Made by a program: the position numbers and the translations under genes. Below are positions 1-8,529 of a DNA stretch of 64,000 bases, in pieces. Numbering within the stretch: position 1 is the first letter of the stretch; each line of letters starts with the position of its first letter. Source of the stretch: Paenibacillus sp. sptzw28 (lineage in GTDB: Bacteria; Bacillota; Bacilli; Paenibacillales; Paenibacillaceae); NCBI RefSeq assembly GCF_019550795.1, contig NZ_CP080545.1, positions 1,445,501-1,509,500 of the forward strand, in the 5' to 3' direction. Below the pieces are notes generated by a model, which searched no databases, had not been told where the DNA came from, and worked only from the letters and a program-made list of their open reading frames with translations.

Positions 1-2
1 TG

Positions 3-956
3 CAAGCAGAAGTAAACCGTCATGCCGCGTCGAGCGTCATCCAGGTAAAAAAGCCGTCACGACTCGCTAATGTTGTCCGAGAGCTTCAAAAAAACAAGCA
101 CTACTACTTGTTGATGAGTCCGTACATGCTGATTTTCTTCACTTTTACGGTCATTCCAGTCGTCATCTCGCTGGCACTCAGTTTCTTTTATTTTAACATG
201 TTGGAGTTTCCGAGATTCGTAGGCTGGCAGAATTACTCCCGATTGTTCCTTGGCGACGATGTGTTCATGATCGCTCTGAAGAATACGTTCATGTTCGCAG
301 TCGTGACCGGCCCGGTCAGCTATATCGCGTGTTTCCTCTTTGCCTGGATTATCAATGAACTGTCGCCCAAGGTCAGAGCGTTTATGACCCTTGTGTTTTA
401 TGCGCCGTCCATTTCGGGGAACGTTTTCTTTATTTGGCTGATCGTATTCTCAGGAGACAGCTACGGTTATTTGAACGGGTTCCTCATGAAATTCGGTTTT
501 ATTCTCGAACCGATTCAATGGCTTTCGAACGAACAATATATTCTGGCTATTATTATCATAGTCCAGTTGTGGCTTAGCCTGGGCACCAGCTTCCTGGCCT
601 TCATCGCAGGTCTTCAGACGATCGACCGTTCGCTGATCGAAGCGGGAGCAGTAGACGGCATCAAGAACCGCTGGCAGGAATTATGGTTCATCACGCTGCC
701 GTCCATGCGGCCGCAGCTGATGTTCGGAGCCGTTATGCAGATTACCGGCTCGCTTGCGGTCGCCGATATATCGATCGCGCTAGCCGGATTTCCAAGCGTT
801 AACTACGCGGGGCATACCATCGTAACGCACTTGATGGACTTCGGCACAATCCGCTTCGAGATGGGTTACGCATCCGCTATCGCGACAGTGCTCTTCTGCA
901 TTATGATCGGCTCCAATAAGTTGACGCAAAAACTGTTGCGAAAGATAGGTGAATAA
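3..956 (+). CDS. Sugar ABC transporter permease (MalF/UgpA-like), 5' truncated by window
   Basis: Membrane subunit of an ABC importer for a sugar or oligosaccharide, with about six hydrophobic segments. The inner-membrane permease signature is near nt 637-715 (EAGAVDGI followed by LPSMRP), the loop that contacts the ATPase. The frame is open to the left edge, so the ATG at 108 is probably internal and the true start lies outside the window. It is followed after 2 nt by the second permease, forming a pair. No ATPase gene lies in the operon, so a shared MsmX-type ATPase is likely (family knowledge). The substrate cannot be read from sequence. Confidence 0.85.
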   Translation, partial: QAEVNRHAASSVIQVKKPSRLANVVRELQKNKHYYLLMSPYMLIFFTFTVIPVVISLALSFFYFNMLEFPRFVGWQNYSRLFLGDDVFMIALKNTFMFAVVTGPVSYIACFLFAWIINELSPKVRAFMTLVFYAPSISGNVFFIWLIVFSGDSYGYLNGFLMKFGFILEPIQWLSNEQYILAIIIIVQLWLSLGTSFLAFIAGLQTIDRSLIEAGAVDGIKNRWQELWFITLPSMRPQLMFGAVMQITGSLAVADISIALAGFPSVNYAGHTIVTHLMDFGTIRFEMGYASAIATVLFCIMIGSNKLTQKLLRKIGE

Positions 957-958
957 AA

Positions 959-1834
959 TTGGTCATGAGGATGCTAACTGTACTCCGGACCCCCAGGCGG
1001 TTGAACCGATCCTTTGCCGTCAGTTTTTTACTGTTCGCGCTTCTTGCCGTTTTCGGCGCGTTTATGGCGCTTCCGCTCATCTATGCGGTCAGCAACGCAT
1101 TCAAGCCGCTTGACGAACTGTTTATTTTCCCGCCGCGGTTTCTGGTCAACAATCCGACGCTGGACAATTTCTTCGACCTGTTCGCCCTGATGGGGAACTC
1201 GTGGGTGCCGCTGTCCCGTTATATCTCCAACACCCTCTTTATTACGGTCGTGGGGACGGCTGGACATATTTTGCTGGCGTCTGCGGCGGCCTATCCTCTG
1301 GCGAAATATCGATTTTGGGGATCAAAGACACTGTTCTCTATCGTAATTTTGTCCCTCATGTTCTCCGGACATGTTACCGCGATACCGAACTATATGGTCA
1401 TGTCCTGGCTCGGCTGGGTCAACACGCACGCCTCGGTGATCGTGCCGTCACTCGCCTTCCCACTCGGACTGTTCCTCATGAAGCAATTCATGGAACAGAT
1501 TCCGGATGCGCTGCTGGAAGCGGCCAAAATTGACGGGGCTAACGAATACCGGATTTATTGGAGCATCGTCATGCCGAACGTGAAGCCCGCATGGCTGACG
1601 CTAATGATTTTGCAGTTCCCCGCATTATGGGGGACCGACGGAGGCAACTTCATATATAGCGAGAATCTGAAGACGCTCCATTACGCGCTTGGCATAATCT
1701 CGGCAGGCGGCATCGCCCGCGCAGGCGTTGGAGCGGCGGTCGCACTTCTCTTGATGATCGTTCCGATTACGCTCTTTATCATCTCGCAGAGCAGCGTCAT
1801 GCAGACGATGGCAACCTCCGGGATGAAAGAGTAG
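959..1834 (+). CDS. Carbohydrate ABC transporter permease (MalG/UgpE-like)
   Basis: Second permease of the pair, 291 aa, with six predicted membrane spans and the EAA loop seen as EAAKIDGANEY...MPNVKP around nt 1517-1590. The start is a TTG at 959, with an in-frame ATG at 965. An AGGTG at 946-950 could serve either start. The spacing to the preceding gene is 2 nt and implies translational coupling. Proteins of this family form a heterodimer with the upstream MalF-like partner in the cytoplasmic membrane. Confidence is high for family, low for substrate. Confidence 0.85.
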   Translation: MVMRMLTVLRTPRRLNRSFAVSFLLFALLAVFGAFMALPLIYAVSNAFKPLDELFIFPPRFLVNNPTLDNFFDLFALMGNSWVPLSRYISNTLFITVVGTAGHILLASAAAYPLAKYRFWGSKTLFSIVILSLMFSGHVTAIPNYMVMSWLGWVNTHASVIVPSLAFPLGLFLMKQFMEQIPDALLEAAKIDGANEYRIYWSIVMPNVKPAWLTLMILQFPALWGTDGGNFIYSENLKTLHYALGIISAGGIARAGVGAAVALLLMIVPITLFIISQSSVMQTMATSGMKE

Positions 1835-1849
1835 AAAGGATGAGACGCG

Positions 1850-3316
1850 ATGTTGAGCAGCATATATAAAGCAAGGACATTTGTACTCACGACGCTCATC
1901 TGTTTGCTAAGCATTGGAATGGGAAGCGCGATCGTTCATGCCGAAGAAACTCCCAAATCCTATAATTATTCCTACTGGGGAGACGCAGTCGCCTCGCCTT
2001 TGGCCTATCGGGCAACGGCCCTCTTGAACGGCGACAGTCTGGGAGTCGGATCATTTAAGGAACCGAACGATATACACGTTACGGCAGACAATCAAATTTA
2101 TGTGCTGGACTCCGGCAATAATCGAATCGTGGTGATGGATGCGAGCTTCAAGCTGGTTCGAATTATCGATTCCTTTGAAGTGAATGGAAAACCCGATAAG
2201 TTTATGAGCCCGCAGGGCCTGTTTGTAACCGAAGACAAGCATATTTACGTCGCTGATACGGGCAATAATCGAATTGTCCATCTCGATTCGAATAGCAAGC
2301 TTGTGAAGGTGATCGAGAATCCTCAATCCGAGCTGTTTCAGGAGAAATTCCAATTCCAACCCGCTCGAGTTGTTGTCGATAAGGCCAAGCGGATTTATGT
2401 CATGGCCGTCGGCGTATTTGACGGATTTATGGAATTTAACGCTAATGGCGAATTTTCGACGTTCATCGGTGCGAACCGCGTAAGGGTCGACCCAGCCGAG
2501 TTGTTATGGAAACGGCTGTCGACCCGCGCCCAGCGGAGTCAGATGGCCCAGTTTACGCCTACGGAATTCACGAACCTGGATATTAACGATGAAGGCTTTA
2601 TTTATGCGACGAACGGGGACAGATTTGGCGATACGATCAAGAAATTAAATGCTCAGGGAAACGATATTTTGAGGCGAACGGGGTATTTCAGCCCGCGCGG
2701 CGACATCGCTGCCACGTCTCAGATGGACGCTTCGAGATTGATTGACATCGATGTCGCGGACAGCGAAATCTATTCGGTGCTAGATTCCAGGCACGGACGG
2801 ATTTTCACTTACAACGGCGATGGATATCTCATGTATGTGTTCGGCGGTCTGGGCAACCGGCTGGGCGAATTCAAAACGCCGTCAGCCATCGAGCGTGTAG
2901 GAGATCAATTTCTCGTTCTGGATAAGGGGCTCGGTGAGATCACTTTATTCGAGACAACGGAATACGGCCGGACCCTCAACGAAGCCGTTCGAAGCTACTA
3001 CAGGGGCGATGAAGAGGCGGCCTTCGCCTTATTCCAGAAGTCGATTAATATGAACGCCAACCTGGAATTCGCGTATGCCGGAATCGGCAAAGCGCTGCTT
3101 CGGCAAGGGAAATACGCAGAGGCGATGAAATATTTTAAGGAAAGCAAGGATCAGCTGGGCTATTCGAAGGCATTCCTGCTTCATCGCAAGGAAGTGCTGC
3201 GCGGATACTTTCCTTCGATCATGACCGGCATTGTCTTGATTGCGCTCGGCACGATCGCGTTCAGGAAGCTCCGGCATTGGAAAGGGGGAAGGAAACATGC
3301 CGCAATTGAACAGTGA
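1850..3316 (+). CDS. Secreted, membrane-anchored NHL-repeat protein with TPR
   Basis: 488 aa. A signal peptide (residues 1-31, ending in IVHA) is followed by NHL-type beta-propeller blades; two clear ones show IYVLDSGNNRIV (about residues 77-90) and IYVADTGNNRIV (about 129-142). A TPR pair lies at about 385-440 (YAGIGKALLRQGKYAEAMKYF). One membrane span at about 454-475 precedes a basic tail. The propeller should therefore face outside, tethered by the C-terminal span. An AAAGGA precedes the ATG, and the gene starts 15 nt after the permease gene. NHL propellers usually bind ligands or partners; a sensor or scaffold role beside the permeases is inferred. Confidence 0.8.
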   Translation: MLSSIYKARTFVLTTLICLLSIGMGSAIVHAEETPKSYNYSYWGDAVASPLAYRATALLNGDSLGVGSFKEPNDIHVTADNQIYVLDSGNNRIVVMDASFKLVRIIDSFEVNGKPDKFMSPQGLFVTEDKHIYVADTGNNRIVHLDSNSKLVKVIENPQSELFQEKFQFQPARVVVDKAKRIYVMAVGVFDGFMEFNANGEFSTFIGANRVRVDPAELLWKRLSTRAQRSQMAQFTPTEFTNLDINDEGFIYATNGDRFGDTIKKLNAQGNDILRRTGYFSPRGDIAATSQMDASRLIDIDVADSEIYSVLDSRHGRIFTYNGDGYLMYVFGGLGNRLGEFKTPSAIERVGDQFLVLDKGLGEITLFETTEYGRTLNEAVRSYYRGDEEAAFALFQKSINMNANLEFAYAGIGKALLRQGKYAEAMKYFKESKDQLGYSKAFLLHRKEVLRGYFPSIMTGIVLIALGTIAFRKLRHWKGGRKHAAIEQ

Positions 3317-3932
3317 ACTGCTTAAACACCCGTTTTATCTGATTCTACACCCATTTAACGGCTATTGGGATTTGAAGTATGATTGGAACAAAAAAAATAA
3401 TCTGATCGTTTCCTTCTCAATCTTGTTCCTCTTGGTCGTTACCAATATCATGAGCAGCCAGTATAGCGGTTTCCTCGTCAATATATACAATCCCGCTGAC
3501 ATGAACAGCTTGATGGAGGTTCTGTACGTACTGCTTCCGGTGTTGTTCTGGTGCGTGGCCAATTGGTCGCTCACGACCTTGATGGACGGGGAAGGGAAAT
3601 TTGTCGAAATTTTCACGTCGACCTGCTTTGCCTTTATTCCTATGGTCATCATCCCATTTCCATGGATTTGGTTAAGCAACGTCATCTCGATCCAGGAAAC
3701 GAGCTTTTATTATTTCTCACACAGCGTCGCCGTTATTTGGTCATTATATCTGTTGTTCGTCGGGAATATGACGGTTCATCAGTTTACGCCTTCAAAGACC
3801 ATTGGCACTCTTCTGTTATCGGTTATCGCTATGGGGTTTCTGGCGTTCCTGTGTTTGCTTTTCTTCAGCCTGATTCAGCAAATCTTATCATTTGCAATAA
3901 CTATTTACCAGGAAATTGACTTGAGAAGTTAA
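3297..3932 (+). CDS. YIP1-family-like integral membrane protein
   Basis: 211 aa with five hydrophobic segments (about residues 38-54, 73-95, 105-130, 140-158 and 170-198), the general shape of YIP1-domain proteins. The start is set at the ATG at 3297 because GGGGGAAGGAAAC immediately precedes it. The frame can be read further upstream, but that part is a basic stretch overlapping the previous gene. The gene overlaps the 3' end of the NHL gene by 20 nt, so the two are coupled. No catalytic motif is seen. Function is unknown; it probably works with the neighbouring NHL and DUF5696 proteins in the membrane. Confidence 0.7.
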   Translation: MPQLNSELLKHPFYLILHPFNGYWDLKYDWNKKNNLIVSFSILFLLVVTNIMSSQYSGFLVNIYNPADMNSLMEVLYVLLPVLFWCVANWSLTTLMDGEGKFVEIFTSTCFAFIPMVIIPFPWIWLSNVISIQETSFYYFSHSVAVIWSLYLLFVGNMTVHQFTPSKTIGTLLLSVIAMGFLAFLCLLFFSLIQQILSFAITIYQEIDLRS

Positions 3933-3952
3933 GGAAGGAGGCATGCGCAGCC

Positions 3953-6508
3953 ATGAATATGAAAAGATATGCTTTGCTGACTTCGTTATTTCTGTTCGGA
4001 ATAATGACTGCTGGGTGTGCGGGCTCCGGTTCTGACAAACAAACGGAGGCAAATCGCTCTGTTGCAGCAGAATTTGTGAAGGGTACGGCTCTTGCCGTTT
4101 CCTTCACGGATCCTCGAGTTGCAGGTATGAAAGGTGTTGCAGCCAATAATCGTCTGCAATTATTCGCAGACGATCAGTCGGGAGTTATTGCCGTTCTCGA
4201 TAAAAAAAGCGGAGAAGTATGGTACAGCAACCCGCCGGAGCGAGAATCCGATAAACTGGCGACAGGAATTAACAAGGATTTATTATCCGCTCAATTAAAA
4301 CTCGATTTCCTTAACTCGTTCAGCCAGCTCAGCTCGGTCAACTCCTATACGGATAGCGTCATTCATAAGCAAGTCAGATTCGAAAGCATTCCTAACGGCA
4401 TTCGAGTGACTTATCAATTCGGAACGGACGAGAAAACGGTTGACGATATTCCAAGCAAGCTGACTAAAGCGCGCTTGGATGAACTTAAGGGGAAAGTGGA
4501 TAAAACGGGACAGCGCGCGCTGATGATTGCCTACCAAGAAAGCGATGACCCTTCTGTGTATGTGCGAAATGAATCTCTGTCCGGAATTCAACTGAAACGG
4601 ACTCTCCAGGCATTCGATGATGCCGGCTATACGGCTGAAGATTTCCAGAAGGATCTCGAGGCGTTTCATCTGGAGCAAACCAAACCCGAACCGCGTATAT
4701 TCCTTGCCTCGATCGAGTATACCTTGGATGACGATAGCCTCGTGGTCAAAGTGCCGGTTTCCGGCATTCATTACCCGGACGAATATCCGATCAGCACGGT
4801 ATCGGTTCTTGGTTTCTTCGGCGCAGAAGGAGAGGGGACAGAAGGCTCATTATTGGTTCCGGACGGATCCGGGGCGCTTATTCATTTCAACAATGGCAAA
4901 ATCAAATATCCGTCATACAAACAAAGTATCTATGGATCCGATCTAACGATGGAGAGTGTCAAAGACAGCGTCTGGGAAGAAAACGCCAGACTGCCGGTAT
5001 TCGGAATGATTCGCAGAGATGCAGCCTTTCTCGGTATTATTGAAGAAGGCGAGTCAGTTGCAAGCGTAAATGCAGACGTAAGCGGCAGACTGAATGGCTA
5101 TAACTATATTTATCCAAGCTTTCAAGTGATCAATAATGGCCAAGTCTCCCTGGACGCGAACGGAAAGGAACGTTCCTTGCCCCGGTTTCAAAAGAATCCG
5201 ACAAAATCGGACTTTACGATCCGTTACGCTTTTCTGAGCGGGGATGAAGCTACTTATTCCGGAATGGCACAGTACTATCAACAGTATTTGATCAAAACGC
5301 ATGGACTTCCCGAATTGAAGTCGGCAAGCGATTCAAATTCCGTGGATGTGCCGTTTTATTTGCGACTGATCGGAAGCATCGCCAAAAATAAGCATGCGGT
5401 GGGAATTCCCTATAAGTCGCTCGAACCTCTGACAACCTTTAAACAGGCAGAGGATATCGTAAATCAGGTGCAGGAACGCAATATTCGCAATATTAAGCTT
5501 CAGTACTCGGGTTGGTTTAATAAAGGACTTGATCATCAGGTTCCGGATCATGTCTCGGTCGACGGAGCTGTAGGAGGGAGCAAAGCGCTTCGGGAATTTA
5601 TCTCCTTCGCCCGTGATAAGAACCTTGCCTTTTTCCCAGACGTCTACATCGCAGAGGCGCGTACAAGCGATGGCTTCGATGTAACCAAGGAAGCTTCCAG
5701 AACATTAAGGGGAGAACCTGCCGTGATCTATCCGATTGATCCGGTCTCGAATCAGCGTGACCGCAGCAAAGCTCCGTTCTATGTTGTATCGCCGCGCTAT
5801 ATTCCGAAGGTTGTGGACTCCATGCTGAACGGACTGAACGGCTATCGCCTTGAAGGAATATCGCTGCGGGATCTGGGCAACAGGTTGAATACCGACTATC
5901 GGACAGATCATCAGATCGACCGGACGGAGTCTGAGACGATATCGGAACAGGCGCTGGCCAAGGTACGCGAACGGAATCTTGAGATTATAGCGAATGGCGG
6001 CAACGCCTATACGTTTCCGTACGTTACAGATATTACGAATGCGCCGATGACGAATAGCGGGTTCAAGATCGAAGACGAAGAAATTCCATTCTATCAAATG
6101 GTCGTTCACGGATATATCGACTATACGGGCATGCCTTATAATCTGGCGACCTTCACCGACATGAACCAGTATATATTGAAGTGTCTGGAATATGGATCCG
6201 GCGTTTACTTCGAATGGATTCACGAATCGAATGACAAAGTTAAGGATACGGATTACGACGACTTGTATGCCGTTCATTACGAGCAATGGCTGGATCAGGC
6301 TGCTCAGATCTATGGGAATGTGAATGAAGTCTTAGGCAAAGTGCAGAACCAGAAGATGATTTCGCACGAGAAGTTGAGCAACGGCGTCTTCAAAACCGTT
6401 TATGAGAACGGTATCTATGTTATTGTGAACTACAATCGATCAATGGTACAGGCGGATGGCATAAATGTTGAAGCCGAAGGCTATGTAATGGGTGGTGTAC
6501 AAAAATGA
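3953..6508 (+). CDS. DUF5696-type large surface lipoprotein
   Basis: 851 aa. The N-terminus is a lipoprotein signal (MKRYALLTSLFLFG, then TAGC), so the protein should be anchored outside the membrane. Residues from about 480 to 780 have the alternating strand/helix look of a TIM barrel (GIPYKSLEPLTTFKQAEDIV, LQYSGWFNKGLDHQVPDHV, FPDVYIAEA, ANGGNAYTFPYVTDI), resembling glycoside-hydrolase-like domains. The aromatic and acidic residues in those strands would allow glycan binding or cleavage, but no established active site can be assigned. A strong AAGGAGG lies upstream. The stop overlaps the next permease start (ATGA). The DUF5696 name is from memory of Paenibacillus annotations. Confidence 0.7.
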   Translation: MNMKRYALLTSLFLFGIMTAGCAGSGSDKQTEANRSVAAEFVKGTALAVSFTDPRVAGMKGVAANNRLQLFADDQSGVIAVLDKKSGEVWYSNPPERESDKLATGINKDLLSAQLKLDFLNSFSQLSSVNSYTDSVIHKQVRFESIPNGIRVTYQFGTDEKTVDDIPSKLTKARLDELKGKVDKTGQRALMIAYQESDDPSVYVRNESLSGIQLKRTLQAFDDAGYTAEDFQKDLEAFHLEQTKPEPRIFLASIEYTLDDDSLVVKVPVSGIHYPDEYPISTVSVLGFFGAEGEGTEGSLLVPDGSGALIHFNNGKIKYPSYKQSIYGSDLTMESVKDSVWEENARLPVFGMIRRDAAFLGIIEEGESVASVNADVSGRLNGYNYIYPSFQVINNGQVSLDANGKERSLPRFQKNPTKSDFTIRYAFLSGDEATYSGMAQYYQQYLIKTHGLPELKSASDSNSVDVPFYLRLIGSIAKNKHAVGIPYKSLEPLTTFKQAEDIVNQVQERNIRNIKLQYSGWFNKGLDHQVPDHVSVDGAVGGSKALREFISFARDKNLAFFPDVYIAEARTSDGFDVTKEASRTLRGEPAVIYPIDPVSNQRDRSKAPFYVVSPRYIPKVVDSMLNGLNGYRLEGISLRDLGNRLNTDYRTDHQIDRTESETISEQALAKVRERNLEIIANGGNAYTFPYVTDITNAPMTNSGFKIEDEEIPFYQMVVHGYIDYTGMPYNLATFTDMNQYILKCLEYGSGVYFEWIHESNDKVKDTDYDDLYAVHYEQWLDQAAQIYGNVNEVLGKVQNQKMISHEKLSNGVFKTVYENGIYVIVNYNRSMVQADGINVEAEGYVMGGVQK

Positions 6509-7416
6509 AATCCATACTTAAACCTCGCCTGTTGAAAAGGTCTTACGCGGAAAAAAAGGCACTATGGGGTTTTCTTTACGTTTTGCCATGGCTGCTTGGA
6601 TTTCTTCTCTTTTTCTTTGTCCCTTTGTTGAATTCATTGCGATTCAGCTTCAGTTCGATTACGGCCAATTCAGACGGGATAATAGTTAAATACATTGGAT
6701 TCAAAAACTACGTGGAAGCCTTGACGATAAACACAAGCTTCAACCGCGTTTTGACCGAATCGATTGTGAATATCGTGGTCAATATTCCGTTGATCGTCAT
6801 TTTCAGTTTATTCCTCGCGGTGTTGCTGAACCAGAAATTCATCGGTAGATCCGCTGCCCGGGCGATTTTCTTCCTTCCCGTTATTCTGGCATCCGGCATT
6901 ATTATGAATCTGGAGAGTACAAGCCTGGTGCAAGCGATAAGCGATGCAAGCTCAGGGGCAAAGGTCGTTCATTCGCTACAGAGCTTCGAATTGGAGAAGC
7001 TGATGCTGCAAGCCGGGGTTAGCGATTGGATCGTCAGCTACCTCACAGGTTCCGTTGACCGTATCTATCAGATCGTTAGCCAATCTGGCGTTCAGATTCT
7101 GATTTTCCTCGCGGGAATCCAGACCATCTCGCCGCAGCTGTACGAAGCCTCCAAGATGGAAGGGGCAACCGGCTACGAAGCCTTCTGGAAGATTACGTTC
7201 CCGATGGTCAGTCCGCTTATTCTGGTCAATGTGATTTATACCATTGTAGACTCGGTCTCCACCAACAAAATAACGGATTTGATTCTGGACACCGGTTTTA
7301 CTACTTTTAATTTCGGACTTAGCTCGGCGATGGCAACGATCTATTTTCTGACCGTTGCTCTAATCTTACTGATAAGCACTTATCTGATATCGAGGAAAGT
7401 TTTTTATTATGATTAG
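6505..7416 (+). CDS. Sugar ABC transporter permease, second pair
   Basis: 303 aa, about six membrane spans starting at LWGFLYVLPWLLGFLLFF (residues about 14-31). The EAA loop is visible as LYEASKMEGATGYEAFWKIT near nt 7140-7200. It overlaps the DUF5696 gene by 4 nt (ATGA) and the next permease by 8 nt or is adjacent to it, depending on that gene's start. This is a second complete permease pair within one operon, which is unusual. Either two importers are co-expressed, or this pair serves another role with the lipoprotein. Substrate unknown. Confidence 0.85.
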   Translation: MKSILKPRLLKRSYAEKKALWGFLYVLPWLLGFLLFFFVPLLNSLRFSFSSITANSDGIIVKYIGFKNYVEALTINTSFNRVLTESIVNIVVNIPLIVIFSLFLAVLLNQKFIGRSAARAIFFLPVILASGIIMNLESTSLVQAISDASSGAKVVHSLQSFELEKLMLQAGVSDWIVSYLTGSVDRIYQIVSQSGVQILIFLAGIQTISPQLYEASKMEGATGYEAFWKITFPMVSPLILVNVIYTIVDSVSTNKITDLILDTGFTTFNFGLSSAMATIYFLTVALILLISTYLISRKVFYYD

Positions 7417-7429
7417 GGGGGATGTACGA

Positions 7430-8374
7430 GTGAGCTATTCCCGACTGTTATCGATAGAATCCTGGAAAAGGTGGATTTGGTCATTCATCCGTCTTGTATT
7501 GATTGCAGGACTGTCATTTTTGATTTTGTATCCGATCTTGCAAAAAATTTCGACAGCGATTAAAGATAAGGAGGATCTATATTCGCCGATCGTGGTGTGG
7601 GTTCCCGTCCATTTTACTTGGGACAATTTCAAGCAAGCGATCATGATTATGGATTACTGGGAAACATTGGTCAATACCTTTGCGCTGTCAATCTCTACTA
7701 CAATCCTTACCGCGATAACTTGCGCTTTGGCTGGTTACGGATTTGCACGGCTTAAATTCAAAGGAAGCAATCTGCTGTTTGCCGGAGTCATTCTGACCAT
7801 ATTGGTTCCGCCTTCGACGATTCTCATTCCCCTTTATCTCAATCTGAAGGATTTTACGCTGATGGGACTAATTCCATTGCTTACCGGCAAATCCGCCAAT
7901 CTGCTTAATACCTACTGGCCGTTCATACTGACAGCCTTGACAGCCAACTCGCTGAAGGCGGGACTTTTTATTTTTATATTCAGACAATTTTTTCGGGGAA
8001 TCCCCAAAGAGATCGAGGAGGCCGCATATATTGATGGCGCAGGGGTCGGGAAGACGTTTACGCGAATCATGCTCCCGAACGCGCTCCCGGCGATTATCAC
8101 CGTGCTGCTCTTTTCGTTCGTGTGGCAATGGAATGACAGCTTCTTTACGACAACGTATTTGGCTTCAGGCAAGGTCATGTCCGTGCAGCTGGCTGCCTTG
8201 CCATACAACCTAAACAATCTTGATCGAGGAGGTTCCTCTCAGTTAGATCCTTTCTATTTGAGCATGGTGCAGGATACAGGCATTCTGCTCGCTATCCTGC
8301 CGCTTATTATCATTTATTTCTTTGTGCAGCGGTACTTCGTTGAAGGGATCGAGCGCACAGGCATTGTCGGCTGA
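7430..8374 (+). CDS. Carbohydrate ABC transporter permease, second pair
   Basis: 314 aa from the GTG at 7430, chosen because AGGGGGGAT at 7415-7423 sits about seven bases upstream; an in-frame ATG at 7409 has no such site. MalG-like, with six spans and the EAA loop EEAAYIDGAGVGKTFTRIML near nt 8015-8075. Compared with typical members it has an extended periplasmic-side segment between spans (GLIPLLTGKSANLLNTYW). It is the last gene of the operon, followed within 15 nt by a strong terminator. Confidence 0.85.
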   Translation: MSYSRLLSIESWKRWIWSFIRLVLIAGLSFLILYPILQKISTAIKDKEDLYSPIVVWVPVHFTWDNFKQAIMIMDYWETLVNTFALSISTTILTAITCALAGYGFARLKFKGSNLLFAGVILTILVPPSTILIPLYLNLKDFTLMGLIPLLTGKSANLLNTYWPFILTALTANSLKAGLFIFIFRQFFRGIPKEIEEAAYIDGAGVGKTFTRIMLPNALPAIITVLLFSFVWQWNDSFFTTTYLASGKVMSVQLAALPYNLNNLDRGGSSQLDPFYLSMVQDTGILLAILPLIIIYFFVQRYFVEGIERTGIVG

Positions 8375-8386
8375 TCAGCCGACCGC

Positions 8387-8434
8387 AAACCGATCGATTA
8401 CCAGGTAATAACGCCCGGTATCGATCGGTTTTTT
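8387..8434 (+). terminator. Intrinsic terminator of the two-permease-pair operon
   Basis: A 12-bp perfect inverted repeat (AAACCGATCGAT ... ATCGATCGGTTT) is followed by a run of T. It separates the transporter operon from the YesM/YesN genes. Confidence 0.85.
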
Positions 8435-8450
8435 GGCGTTTAATATATTA

Positions 8451-8479
8451 TTTTTATTAAAGTATTTGTGAGGTATAAT
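8451..8479 (+). promoter_or_regulatory. Candidate promoter of the yesM-yesN-binding protein genes
   Basis: A perfect TATAAT lies at 8474-8479, about 50 nt before the histidine kinase start. The -35 region is only T/A-rich, so the call rests on the -10 and on its position just after the terminator. Confidence 0.4.
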
Positions 8480-8529
8480 TTGAACAGGGACCTTGGACAA
8501 ACGATAACGGAGCAGAAAGGAGACCTGGA

